From: CAZQEZ01 sp964592475
Lineage (GTDB): Bacteria; Bacteroidota; Bacteroidia; Cytophagales; Cyclobacteriaceae
Length of the DNA: 41,342 nt
Direction: 5' to 3'
Assembly: GCA_964592475.1 (NCBI GenBank)
Contig: CAZQEZ010000020.1
Coordinates: forward strand, 1 to 41,342
The notes beneath the pieces were generated by a model. That model ran no database searches. It had not been told where the DNA came from and saw only the letters and a list, made by a program, of their open reading frames with translations. Of the stretch, positions 1 to 7,312 are shown piece by piece (position 1 is the first letter of the stretch; every line of letters starts with the position of its first letter). The position numbers and the translations under genes were made by a program.

Positions 1-147
1 GTAAGGTACCTTACCGATAAAATTTTATTGCCTGGTCAAAGTTTAACTGATGAATTAATTAATCAGGAAAAACCTAATTATGGAGCAGCAACTATAGAGG
101 CATTTGCTTATATAGGAGGTTCGGTTTTGATTACCTGGAGTTTGTAG
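1..147 (+). CDS. C-terminal end of a probable DUF350 membrane protein (partial)
   Basis: Frame 1 is open from the window edge to a TAG at 145-147, giving the last 48 residues of a protein whose start lies outside. The tail reads LTDKILLPG, then a polar stretch with NQEKPNYGAATIEAF, then a hydrophobic segment ending ITWSL. A polar loop with a conserved Asn/Gly-Ala pair followed by a final membrane helix is what I recall of DUF350 (YjfL-like) proteins, small multi-pass membrane proteins of unknown function. The family call rests on the tail alone. It converges with ispD, whose stop codon starts 2 bases downstream. Confidence 0.5.
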   Translation, partial: VRYLTDKILLPGQSLTDELINQEKPNYGAATIEAFAYIGGSVLITWSL

Positions 148-149
148 CC

Positions 150-833
150 TCAAACCAATTTTTCGTCCATTTTCTGTAAGGCCTCGATTAAAATCATATC
201 TTCACGAGTGGTTATTTTAATATTTTTATAATCGCCTTCAAACAATGAGATTGAATGACCAGCTCGTTCAAATACACTTGCATCATCTGTAAGTGTATCC
301 ACTTCTTCTATTTCATATGCTTTTTTTATAAGCGAAACCTTAAAAGTTTGTGGCGTTTGAATTAATCTGTAACGTGAGCGGTCCATTGCGTGAGTGGCAT
401 CTTTATCTATCATTCGAATAGATTCTTTGAGCCTCACGGCAGCTACAGCTGAATGATGAATAGCAGCAATGTTGTATGAAGCGCCTATTAGGTCGGGGGC
501 TACCATAGGCCTAACTCCGTCGTGAATAGCTACCAGACCATCTCCTGAAATTTCTGCAAGACCATTTTTCACTGACTGAAATCGGCTGTTTCCTCCATTG
601 GCCATCTTTACCTCCATTTCAAAATTGTAAAGCTTTTTCAGGTGATTCCAATGATCTAACTCCTGTGAGGGAAGCACCAAAATAATCTTGATTTTTGGAT
701 CATAATTTTTGAATGCTTGCAAAGTATGCATCAAAACTGGTTTGCCATTCAGATTGAGAAATTGTTTTGGAGTCTCACTTTGCATTCTGGAGCCTTTGCC
801 ACCAGCCACTATTATAGCATACTTTTGTTCCAT
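150..833 (-). CDS. ispD: 2-C-methyl-D-erythritol 4-phosphate cytidylyltransferase
   Basis: IspD makes CDP-methylerythritol from MEP and CTP in the non-mevalonate (MEP) isoprenoid pathway, in the cytoplasm. The 227-residue length is normal for the family. The N-terminus carries the nucleotide-binding loop AGGKGSRM (residues 10-17) and Lys23 in TPKQF, matching the Arg/Lys pair that holds CTP. The family signature appears as HDGVRP (104-109), and the C-terminal half has the expected TPQTF and TDDASVFE motifs. Upstream on the same strand there is a TTG about 19 bases before TAACTTTTG, a slightly imperfect Bacteroidota-type promoter. The gene stands alone, without ispF beside it. Confidence 0.96.
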   Translation of the reverse strand: MEQKYAIIVAGGKGSRMQSETPKQFLNLNGKPVLMHTLQAFKNYDPKIKIILVLPSQELDHWNHLKKLYNFEMEVKMANGGNSRFQSVKNGLAEISGDGLVAIHDGVRPMVAPDLIGASYNIAAIHHSAVAAVRLKESIRMIDKDATHAMDRSRYRLIQTPQTFKVSLIKKAYEIEEVDTLTDDASVFERAGHSISLFEGDYKNIKITTREDMILIEALQKMDEKLV

Positions 834-1045
834 TCAATCAAGTTTCTTTATGTATTTGCAAAAGTTATTTCTCGATAATTACAGCCCAATCTTAAGAAAT
901 AGGAACTTTGCCCCAAGCTCTTTACAATAAGGGAATCCGTAAAAATATAAAGAACAATTGTGGATTAATAGTGTTTTTAATAGGCTTTTTTATCATTTGT
1001 CTCCTATTCTAATAAAAAAGCAAAACAATTGAGAAATTATTGATC

Positions 1046-1486
1046 TTATTTTCCTTCGCTATCCAACAAATATTTAATATCATTTCTAAGTTGAAAATGA
1101 TCTATCCCATCGGAGGGTGCAGAAACGATAGCTTTAAGTAAATCACCAACTACATGTGGTTGAAAACCAAGCTTTTCAGCAAATCGCATGGCTACTTCCA
1201 ATTCAATGTCTTCAACAACATCATCAAGATAAATCATGTAAACCAGGTCATATATTTGTTCGATAGCATCTTCACGTGAGGGCTTTTTAAATGTATAAGA
1301 ATCACGCATTTTTATTACATCTTCTAACTCCTGTTCGGTAAGATCCAGTTGTAAACCCCACTTCAAAATACAATCAACCAATTGCCTGGTAATATCTCCT
1401 TCAGATAGAAATACAGCATAAATATTAAAATAGCTCTTTTTGATTGATTCATATTCTTCCCTTTTTAAACTTTCCCTTGCTTTCAT
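1046..1486 (-). CDS. TerB-like hypothetical protein
   Basis: This is a 146-residue, mostly helical, acidic cytoplasmic protein with no signal peptide. Residues about 80-120 carry a run of acidic residues in an otherwise helical segment (YLDDVVEDIELEVAM), then EKLGF. That resembles the acidic metal-binding helix pair of the TerB/DjlA-like fold, usually A-D-G/E-x-x-x-E followed by a Leu-Gly turn. The resemblance is by eye and the role is unknown. An exact TAnnTTTG box lies 32 bases upstream of the start, so it probably has its own promoter. No partner is suggested by the neighbours ispD and the methyltransferase. Confidence 0.6.
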   Translation of the reverse strand: MKARESLKREEYESIKKSYFNIYAVFLSEGDITRQLVDCILKWGLQLDLTEQELEDVIKMRDSYTFKKPSREDAIEQIYDLVYMIYLDDVVEDIELEVAMRFAEKLGFQPHVVGDLLKAIVSAPSDGIDHFQLRNDIKYLLDSEGK

Positions 1487-1517
1487 TACGCTTTCATTAA
1501 ACTGGTTCTGCTAAACG

Positions 1518-1525
1518 CAAATTTA
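1518..1525 (-). promoter_or_regulatory. Bacteroidota-type -7 box for the TerB-like gene
   Basis: On the minus strand this reads TAAATTTG, an exact match to the TAnnTTTG consensus of the Bacteroidota housekeeping sigma factor. The predicted transcript start would leave a leader of about 25 bases. No clean TTTG -33 box was found at the usual distance. Confidence 0.4.
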
Positions 1526-1600
1526 TTAAATCAATGGGCTAATTTACACATATAAGTATTTTAAAACCTACATTTAGATAAGGTAAATAGACTTATGTAA

Positions 1601-1608
1601 TATCTTTG
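1601..1608 (+). promoter_or_regulatory. -7 box that decides the start of the methyltransferase gene
   Basis: TATCTTTG matches TAnnTTTG exactly. It overlaps a possible TTG start at 1606, so transcription would begin near 1615, downstream of that codon. This makes the ATG at 1630 the likely translation start and leaves a very short leader of about 15 bases. Confidence 0.5.
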
Positions 1609-1629
1609 TATAAAACGATTTATTTATTG

Positions 1630-2346
1630 ATGAGGCTAAAACTAATTATTTCAATATTCTTGCTTTCTGCTTGTGATACACCCGAAAAAGAAAAGCAACA
1701 AAATAACCGGGATTCTTCGGCAACAACAATTGAAAAATCAGATACGAGCAGGCAAGAAATAAATGTTGAAAATTTCCCAACTGCTAACTTTGAGCAACTA
1801 GTAGAAATATATGAAGACCCAAACCGGCGCAACTGGCAGAACCCTGACCTTGTACTCAATATGCTTGGCGATTTAAAAAACAAAACAGTGGCTGATATAG
1901 GGTCCGGAACCGGGTATTTTGCCATAAGGGTAGCGCAATTTGCTGATAAAGTAATCGCGATAGATATTGATGAACGCTTTATCGAGTATATTGAAGAAAG
2001 AAAATTAGAAATTGCAGATACTATTTCACAAAAGATAAAAACCAGGCTTACTAGCGAAGATGACCCGAGTTTGAACCCAGGGGAGGCAGATGTAGTGCTT
2101 TTAGTAAATACTTATCCATTTATCGAGAACCGCCCTGAATATTTCAGTAAAGTAAAGCACGGCTTAAAGCCTAATGGTCGGTTAGCTATTTTAGATTATA
2201 AAAAAGGAAATATACCAGTAGGCCCACCGGATAAGATAAAAATTTCACCGGAACAGGTTTTTGCTGAATTACGTAAAGCAGGCTTTAAAGAGTTTGCAAT
2301 AGATGAAAAAAGCTTGGATTATCAATATGTAATTATTGCTCAATAG
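1630..2346 (+). CDS. Class I SAM-dependent methyltransferase with a lipoprotein signal peptide
   Basis: The product is 238 residues. It opens with a positively charged, hydrophobic segment ending in LLSAC, a lipobox with Cys15, followed by a Ser/Thr/Lys-rich linker typical of an exported lipoprotein. From about residue 75 it is a Rossmann-type methyltransferase: motif I is VADIGSGTG (87-95), and the acidic end of strand 2 is in AIDID (110-114). A TTG eight codons upstream keeps the frame, but a -7 promoter box overlaps it, so I use the ATG at 1630. The substrate is unknown. The oddity is a SAM-binding enzyme predicted to leave the cytoplasm, where SAM is made. Confidence 0.8.
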   Translation: MRLKLIISIFLLSACDTPEKEKQQNNRDSSATTIEKSDTSRQEINVENFPTANFEQLVEIYEDPNRRNWQNPDLVLNMLGDLKNKTVADIGSGTGYFAIRVAQFADKVIAIDIDERFIEYIEERKLEIADTISQKIKTRLTSEDDPSLNPGEADVVLLVNTYPFIENRPEYFSKVKHGLKPNGRLAILDYKKGNIPVGPPDKIKISPEQVFAELRKAGFKEFAIDEKSLDYQYVIIAQ

Positions 2347-2415
2347 CCTATTATGAACAGCCAGGGTGGATATTTTGTTAAGTTGCTATTTACAATTAAA
2401 AACTAAATTACTATT

Positions 2416-2646
2416 ATGTGGAAAGAAGAAGATAACAAACTGAAAAAAACATTCGAATTTAAAGATTTCATAGAAGCTTTTGGGTTTATGTCAAAGGTGG
2501 CTATTCTTGCAGAAAAACATAATCACCACCCTAACTGGTCAAATGTATACAATAAAGTGGTTTTTGAGCTTAATACTCATGATGCAGGTGGTACAGTAAC
2601 TGATAAGGATAAAAATTTGGCAGAAGCCATAGATAAATTAGTTTAA
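2416..2646 (+). CDS. 4a-hydroxytetrahydrobiopterin dehydratase (pterin-4a-carbinolamine dehydratase)
   Basis: This enzyme dehydrates pterin-4a-carbinolamine and so recycles tetrahydrobiopterin for aromatic amino-acid hydroxylases. The active-site histidine cluster is visible in EKHNHHPNW (about residues 34-42), followed by the family's VYNKVVFELNTHDAGG segment. At 76 residues it is shorter than the roughly 100-residue proteins of proteobacteria, lacking their N-terminal extension. The core is complete, and the short form looks normal for this phylum. No phenylalanine hydroxylase lies in the window. A hairpin follows directly and separates it from rsmI. Confidence 0.92.
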   Translation: MWKEEDNKLKKTFEFKDFIEAFGFMSKVAILAEKHNHHPNWSNVYNKVVFELNTHDAGGTVTDKDKNLAEAIDKLV

Positions 2647-2672
2647 AAGAAAGGGGCAATTCCCCCTTCTTT
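2646..2672 (+). terminator. GC-rich hairpin between the pterin dehydratase gene and rsmI
   Basis: The arms AAAGAAAGGGG and CCCCCTTCTTT pair across a loop of about five bases, with one imperfect pair. The descending arm ends in T's and is followed by AATTTC. It starts on the stop codon of the dehydratase gene and ends only 9 bases before the rsmI ATG. It could be a terminator, or a structure limiting rsmI expression. Confidence 0.55.
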
Positions 2673-2681
2673 AATTTCGAA

Positions 2682-3365
2682 ATGCAGGAATCATCAACAG
2701 CTTTATTTTTAGTACCTACACCTATAGGTAATTTAGAAGATATTACTTTACGAGCTTTAAGAATATTGAAAGAGGTAGATGTAATACTCGCTGAAGATAC
2801 CCGCACCTCAAAAAAGCTTTTGACACACTACCAGATTCAAAATCAATTGCAGAGTTACCATGCGTTTAATGAGCATAAGGTGCTTTATGCCTTAGTTGCC
2901 CGGTTAAATAAAGGTGAAAAAATGGCTCTGATAACCGATGCCGGAACACCAGCCGTTTCCGATCCTGGTTTTTTATTGGTAAGAGAATGCATTAAAGAGG
3001 GTATAAAAATAGAATGCCTGCCAGGGGCTACCGCTTTTTTACCCGCCTTAGTTAAGTCTGGTTTACCAGCCGAAAAATTTGTTTTCGAAGGATTTTTACC
3101 CCACAAAAAAGGGCGTAAAACCAGGCTTGAGTTTTTAAGTAAAGATAACCGAACCATTATTTTATATGAGTCGCCGTACCGTTTACTCAAGCTTTTGCAA
3201 CAGTTGATCGATCATTGTGGGGCTGGAAGGCAAGCCTCCGTTTCGCGGGAGCTTACCAAGCATTTTGAAGAAACGATCAATGGTTCTTTAACAGAAGTTC
3301 TGCATTATTTCGAAAATAAAGACATAAAAGGTGAAATAGTAGTAGTAGTAGCAGGACAAAACTAA
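2682..3365 (+). CDS. rsmI: 16S rRNA (cytidine-1402-2'-O)-methyltransferase
   Basis: RsmI adds the 2'-O-methyl group to C1402 of 16S rRNA, in the ribosomal P site, using SAM. The N-terminus has the tetrapyrrole-methylase-fold start VPTPIGNLEDIT (about residues 11-22) and AEDTRTSKKLL (from 37), and the SAM-site loop TDAGTPAVSDPG follows near residue 86. The length of 227 is a little short of E. coli RsmI (286), missing only C-terminal sequence. The stop codon overlaps that of the LysE gene on the other strand by three bases. A strong hairpin sits 9 bases before the start, which makes the source of its transcription uncertain. Confidence 0.95.
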   Translation: MQESSTALFLVPTPIGNLEDITLRALRILKEVDVILAEDTRTSKKLLTHYQIQNQLQSYHAFNEHKVLYALVARLNKGEKMALITDAGTPAVSDPGFLLVRECIKEGIKIECLPGATAFLPALVKSGLPAEKFVFEGFLPHKKGRKTRLEFLSKDNRTIILYESPYRLLKLLQQLIDHCGAGRQASVSRELTKHFEETINGSLTEVLHYFENKDIKGEIVVVVAGQN

Positions 3366-4018
3366 AGTGATAATTTGATCAGTTCGTGCGCACTTACGGT
3401 TTGAGAAGCAAAAACACCCAATAATAATTTCAAAGCAAAAACTATTAGTGCAATTCCTACCACTCGATTCATTATACGAATAAATCTTACGGTTATAAAT
3501 GAGCGTAACCGATTAGCTAAATAAGATTTAGTGATATCAATAATAAGTACAGTGCACAATATAGCAATAAAAAACAATATCATTTCCTGATTGCCATACT
3601 TGTACTTTGTAGAGGCCAAGCTGATAACGCCTATCCAAAAGAAAAGTATGGAAGGGTTGATACCGTTTAACACAAAACCTTTCATTACCTGCTGCAACCA
3701 TCCTTTTCGGGTTTCCTTTTCTCTTTCGAGCTTGCGGGCCACTACCGGTCTTACAATGGTATACACGCCAAACGAAAGAAGCAATATTCCTCCTGCAATA
3801 CCTAGTATAACTTGAAAAGAATCGGTATTAATTAATTTACTTATGCCTAAATAGGTGAGAAAAATATAAATTGTGTCACTGAACGATACACCGATAGCCA
3901 TGCCTACTCCAGCGCTGAAACCTTTTTCTATACTTGTTTGGATTAAGGCAAAAAATACAGGGCCTATAAACATTGAAAGAATCAATCCAAATAGTAGTCC
4001 ATTGCCTACTATACTCAT
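3362..4018 (-). CDS. LysE/RhtB-family amino-acid exporter
   Basis: This is a 218-residue polytopic membrane protein with about six hydrophobic segments. The N-terminal helix GLLFGLILSMFIGPVFFALI carries the Gly-Pro pair typical of the LysE superfamily, followed by EKGFSAGVGMAIG, the conserved loop before helix 2. The central LNGINPSILFFWIGV carries the NP motif of helix 4. LysE-type carriers export amino acids or small amphipathic metabolites; the substrate cannot be read here. Its ATG overlaps the stop of the upstream GH3 gene as ATGA, which implies translational coupling. Confidence 0.88.
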   Translation of the reverse strand: MSIVGNGLLFGLILSMFIGPVFFALIQTSIEKGFSAGVGMAIGVSFSDTIYIFLTYLGISKLINTDSFQVILGIAGGILLLSFGVYTIVRPVVARKLEREKETRKGWLQQVMKGFVLNGINPSILFFWIGVISLASTKYKYGNQEMILFFIAILCTVLIIDITKSYLANRLRSFITVRFIRIMNRVVGIALIVFALKLLLGVFASQTVSAHELIKLSL

Positions 4019-5568
4019 TCCTTATTATTTTCTGATTCTAAATAATTTTTCCAGTCTGCAAATTTATTGCTTTTCATCACTCTGGGAAATTTATTTTGAC
4101 CTCCTTCTTTCCCATGTAACTTTAAGTAATTATAAAACCTGTTGACCGGCAAAACATCTACTATTATTTTTTTTAATGCAGCACTTCTTTCTACCCGGTA
4201 ATCATCGTTCAATTCTTTCAGCTTGGCATCCAGTAATTTTGTTATTTTATCCTGATCAACCGCATCATCGGTGCCAATATACCAATGATGAGCGAACAGA
4301 CTCTTATACGGAATCCCAGCTACAGTAAATTCTTTTATGTCAATATTTAACTCATTGGCCACCAATTCTACAGCCTTATTCATATTATCTACCGATAGGT
4401 GCTCTCCGCACAGACTAAGAAAATGTTTGGTACGGCCTGTAATAATTAGCTCAGATTCTTCCCGGGATACCATTTTAACGACATCACCTATCATGTATCG
4501 CCAGGCACCCGCGCAGCTGCTAAGCAACAGCGCGTACTCTTTATTTTCCTCAATCTCGTCAATCATAAATGTTTCAGGATTTTCTTTTAATTCACCCTCT
4601 TCATTAAAGTTATTTTCATTAAAGGGAATGAATTCATAGAACAAGCCGTTGTTCATCACCAATCTCATCGAGCGGCGATTAGGCTTAGTTTGGAAAGCAA
4701 TAAATCCTTCCGAAGCCAAATAAGTTTCAATATAAGTCAATGGCTTCGCTACCAATTTTTCAAATCCTTTGCGATAAGGATCAAAAGACACACCACCATG
4801 CACATAAATGCTCAGGTTAGGCCAAATATCATGGATAGTCTCCACTTGATAATGGTCAATTATTTTCTCTATAAGTATCTGAATCCAGGCAGGCACTCCC
4901 ACAATAACCCCAATATTCCATTTGGCTGCATTTTCTGTAATTTCATCCAATTTGCTGTCCCAGTCGGTGATTTTGGCAATTTTTGTGCCTGGTTTATAAA
5001 AATGTTGAAACCAAAAGGGAATTTGAGAAGCAGTGATTCCACTTAGATCACCTTCAAAATAAGCACCCCGGTGGTTAAGATGCGTACTACCACCCAACAT
5101 TAAAATTCCTGAGGTAAAAAGGTGATCGGGCAACTCATAATGCCGCAAGGAAAGTATTTGGCGGATACTGGTTTTTTGAATTGCCTTGAACATATCACGG
5201 GTAACAGGTATATATTTCGATGATGCTTCGGAAGTGCCGCTGCTCAGGGCAAAATATTTCACCTTGCCAGGCCAGCTTATATTTTTTGCCCCGCGATGAG
5301 TTTTATGCCACCAGCTACTATACATGTCGTTGTAACTATTAACAGGCACATTTTCTTTAAACGTTTTATAAAATCTATGAATTTCCGGAATTTTAAAGCT
5401 TTGTAAAATTGATTTAAAATCGTGATGCTTTCCGAATTCAGTGTCTCTGGCCGAAATTATCAATTTTCTCAATTCAGACTTTTGCAGATCGAAAGGTGAA
5501 GAATATTCCTGTTCTAAGCTTTCTCTTAGCTTTATACCTTTTTTCAACAATGTACCTATAATTGGCAT
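4015..5568 (-). CDS. GH3 (auxin-responsive promoter family) acyl-adenylate/amide synthetase
   Basis: GH3 proteins adenylate a carboxylic acid with ATP and, in plants, join it to an amino acid. This 517-residue protein has the phosphate-binding loop FALSSGTSEASSKYIPVT (about 106-123) and, near residue 358, the WRYMIGDVV segment that matches the motif before the C-terminal swing domain. The length fits the bacterial GH3 group common in Bacteroidota. No bacterial substrate can be read from the sequence. It overlaps the downstream LysE exporter by four bases, so the two are probably made together. It is divergent from the yggS-like gene, with a 94-base AT-rich gap between them. Confidence 0.9.
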   Translation of the reverse strand: MPIIGTLLKKGIKLRESLEQEYSSPFDLQKSELRKLIISARDTEFGKHHDFKSILQSFKIPEIHRFYKTFKENVPVNSYNDMYSSWWHKTHRGAKNISWPGKVKYFALSSGTSEASSKYIPVTRDMFKAIQKTSIRQILSLRHYELPDHLFTSGILMLGGSTHLNHRGAYFEGDLSGITASQIPFWFQHFYKPGTKIAKITDWDSKLDEITENAAKWNIGVIVGVPAWIQILIEKIIDHYQVETIHDIWPNLSIYVHGGVSFDPYRKGFEKLVAKPLTYIETYLASEGFIAFQTKPNRRSMRLVMNNGLFYEFIPFNENNFNEEGELKENPETFMIDEIEENKEYALLLSSCAGAWRYMIGDVVKMVSREESELIITGRTKHFLSLCGEHLSVDNMNKAVELVANELNIDIKEFTVAGIPYKSLFAHHWYIGTDDAVDQDKITKLLDAKLKELNDDYRVERSAALKKIIVDVLPVNRFYNYLKLHGKEGGQNKFPRVMKSNKFADWKNYLESENNKE

Positions 5569-5662
5569 ACTATTTAAATTTAAAGTTATTTTTGCAACAA
5601 AACAGTTTAAAGATATCTTAATTTCTCAAATTTTTGATTCAAAACTAATAGAATAAATAATA

Positions 5663-6334
5663 ATGAGTATCAGTAGCAATGTTAATAAATTTGAAAATTT
5701 AGCCACGGGAAAAAAAATAAAAATTGCCGCGGTAAGCAAAACAAAGCCTAATCAAGATGTCATGGAAGCCTACCAAGCTGGCCAAAGGTTGTTTGCCGAA
5801 AATAAAGTACAGGAAATGGTTGAAAAGTATGAATCACTTCCCAAAGACATTGAATGGCACATGATAGGTCATTTGCAGCGTAATAAAGTAAAACAGATCG
5901 CTCCTTTCGTGCATTTGATACACTCAGTGGATAGCGCGCGTCTTTTGAAAGAAGTAAATAAACAAGGAGCGAAAGTTGCGCGAACTATTCCATGCTTATT
6001 GCAAGTTCATATTGCCAGGGAAGAATCTAAATTTGGCTTCTCAGGTGAGGAACTTGTGCAACTATTTGAATCTGATGAGATCAAAAAATATGAAAACGTA
6101 TCAATTAAAGGTCTGATGGGGATGGCTACTTTTACCGAGGATGAAAATATAATCAGGAATGAATTTCGCCACCTGAAACAGCTTTTTGAAAAGCTTAAAA
6201 ATTATGAGGCAACAAATGTTAACTTTATAGAACTTTCGATGGGCATGAGCAATGATTATCTGATAGCTATCGAGGAAGGCAGCACCATCATTAGGGTTGG
6301 AAGTGCGATATTTGGCGCCAGAAACTATCAATAA
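5663..6334 (+). CDS. YggS/PROSC-family pyridoxal-phosphate-binding protein
   Basis: YggS proteins bind PLP in an alanine-racemase-type barrel and keep vitamin B6 and amino-acid pools balanced; they have no known catalytic reaction. The PLP lysine is Lys26 in AAVSKTKP, followed by the diagnostic FAENKVQE and WHMIGHLQRNKVK segments. The C-terminal LSMGMSNDY and the phosphate-binding IRVGSAIFG close the barrel. The 223-residue length is normal. The start ATG follows an AT-rich leader without a Shine-Dalgarno site. DUF423 follows after 55 bases in the same direction. Confidence 0.94.
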   Translation: MSISSNVNKFENLATGKKIKIAAVSKTKPNQDVMEAYQAGQRLFAENKVQEMVEKYESLPKDIEWHMIGHLQRNKVKQIAPFVHLIHSVDSARLLKEVNKQGAKVARTIPCLLQVHIAREESKFGFSGEELVQLFESDEIKKYENVSIKGLMGMATFTEDENIIRNEFRHLKQLFEKLKNYEATNVNFIELSMGMSNDYLIAIEEGSTIIRVGSAIFGARNYQ

Positions 6335-6389
6335 TCGTCAATTTTGATTTTTTATATTGTTGTAAAATTTTCTTAAAATAAAATTCTTC

Positions 6390-6767
6390 ATGCAAAAAAC
6401 AATTCTTTTAATAGCCGCCTTGCTGGGTGCATTATCAGTAGGAATTGGCGCTTTTGGCGCTCATGGATTGAAAGCAATCCTTCTTGCCAATGACAGATTA
6501 GACACATTTGAAACAGCAGTAAAATACCAGTTTTATCACACTTTGGCCATATTCTTGATCGGGCTACTCATGAACCGTGTATCAGACTCTCTTTTACCAT
6601 ACGCCGCTTTTGCCATGTTGCTGGGAATTTTATTTTTTTCCGGTTCACTGTACATTTTAAGTTTAACCAATACAGGTGCCTGGGGAGCCGTAACACCAAT
6701 AGGAGGCTTGTTTATGATTATTGGCTGGACACTTTTGGCTGTTGCTATTGCCAAAGCCAATTTCTAA
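6390..6767 (+). CDS. DUF423 (YgdD-like) small membrane protein
   Basis: The 125-residue product has four hydrophobic segments and the family's N-terminal signature GAFGAHGLKAIL (about residues 21-32). Typical later motifs are also present: TAVKYQFYHTLAIFLIG and GSLYILSLT followed by TPIGGLFMIIGW. DUF423 proteins are inner-membrane proteins of unknown function; some have been noted in sulfur or stress contexts but no reaction is established. It follows the YggS-like gene in the same direction and is followed by a clear terminator, so it is probably the last gene of that unit. Confidence 0.9.
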   Translation: MQKTILLIAALLGALSVGIGAFGAHGLKAILLANDRLDTFETAVKYQFYHTLAIFLIGLLMNRVSDSLLPYAAFAMLLGILFFSGSLYILSLTNTGAWGAVTPIGGLFMIIGWTLLAVAIAKANF

Positions 6768-6820
6768 ATGGCACAGTGCATTTTATACTTAATGATACAC
6801 TGGATTTGAATTAAAAATCA

Positions 6821-6871
6821 GGGACTGTCGTAAAAGCATTTTTACAAAGCTTTGTGGACAGTCCCCCTTTT
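6821..6871. terminator. Bidirectional terminator between DUF423 and DUF1573 genes
   Basis: GGGACTGTC (6821-6829) pairs perfectly with GACAGTCCC (6857-6865), and inner segments (GTAAAA/TTTTAC, AAAGCTTT) can extend the fold. A T run follows on the plus strand, and TTTTTAATT follows on the minus strand. It serves two converging genes. The arm sequence also resembles insertion-sequence or MITE ends, which often begin with GACTGTC-type repeats, so it may derive from one. Confidence 0.7.
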
Positions 6872-6872
6872 T

Positions 6873-7271
6873 TTAGCTTTCGGTTATGTTGGCCATAATT
6901 TTAATTCTGGTTTGCGGCGATATAGCATTGGAGATTATTGTGATCACTTTATTTTGTTTGCCTAGTCTGCCTGCCGTATTGAACTTCACTTCAATTTCAG
7001 CTGATTTGCCCGGTTGTACCGGATCTTTGGGCCATTCGGTAACCGTACAACCGCAGGTAGCGAGCACGTTATTTAAAACTAAGGGTTCATTTCCTGTATT
7101 TTTAAAAGTAAATGAATGACTTACTTTTTCACCTTGTTTCACATCCCCAAATTCATGCTGTTCTTTATCGAATTTTATTTTTGGTCCGTTTTTCTCCTGA
7201 TCCTGAGCAATTCCTTGAATGGAAAATATTACGAGAACTGAAACTATAAATATTTTCATATAATTTTTCAT
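6873..7271 (-). CDS. DUF1573 secreted protein
   Basis: The product is 132 residues, with an N-terminal signal peptide ending near GIAQ, so it is expected in the periplasm or outside. The mature part is a single immunoglobulin-like DUF1573 domain: EHEFGDVKQGEKVSHSF, then FKNTGNEPLVL, and the hallmark CGCTV at about residue 74. The domain is related to ASH/MSP-type beta sandwiches, and its role in Bacteroidota is unknown. A second Met four residues in (MKIFIV) is an equally good start. The stop of the helicase gene lies 41 bases upstream on the same strand, so the two may be cotranscribed. Confidence 0.88.
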   Translation of the reverse strand: MKNYMKIFIVSVLVIFSIQGIAQDQEKNGPKIKFDKEQHEFGDVKQGEKVSHSFTFKNTGNEPLVLNNVLATCGCTVTEWPKDPVQPGKSAEIEVKFNTAGRLGKQNKVITIISNAISPQTRIKIMANITES

Positions 7272-7312
7272 AAGCTAAATTTTAATTAATAATCTCATCG
7301 TCTTAACATCCC

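Noticed and set aside
2682..3365. The hairpin before rsmI as a riboswitch
   Set aside because: It is a single simple stem with no conserved aptamer-like elements, so a terminator-like hairpin is the simpler reading.
4337..5046. Plus-strand reading frames of 100 and 118 codons inside the GH3 gene region
   Set aside because: They lie antisense to the GH3 coding sequence, show no known motif, and their composition mirrors the reverse of GH3 codons.
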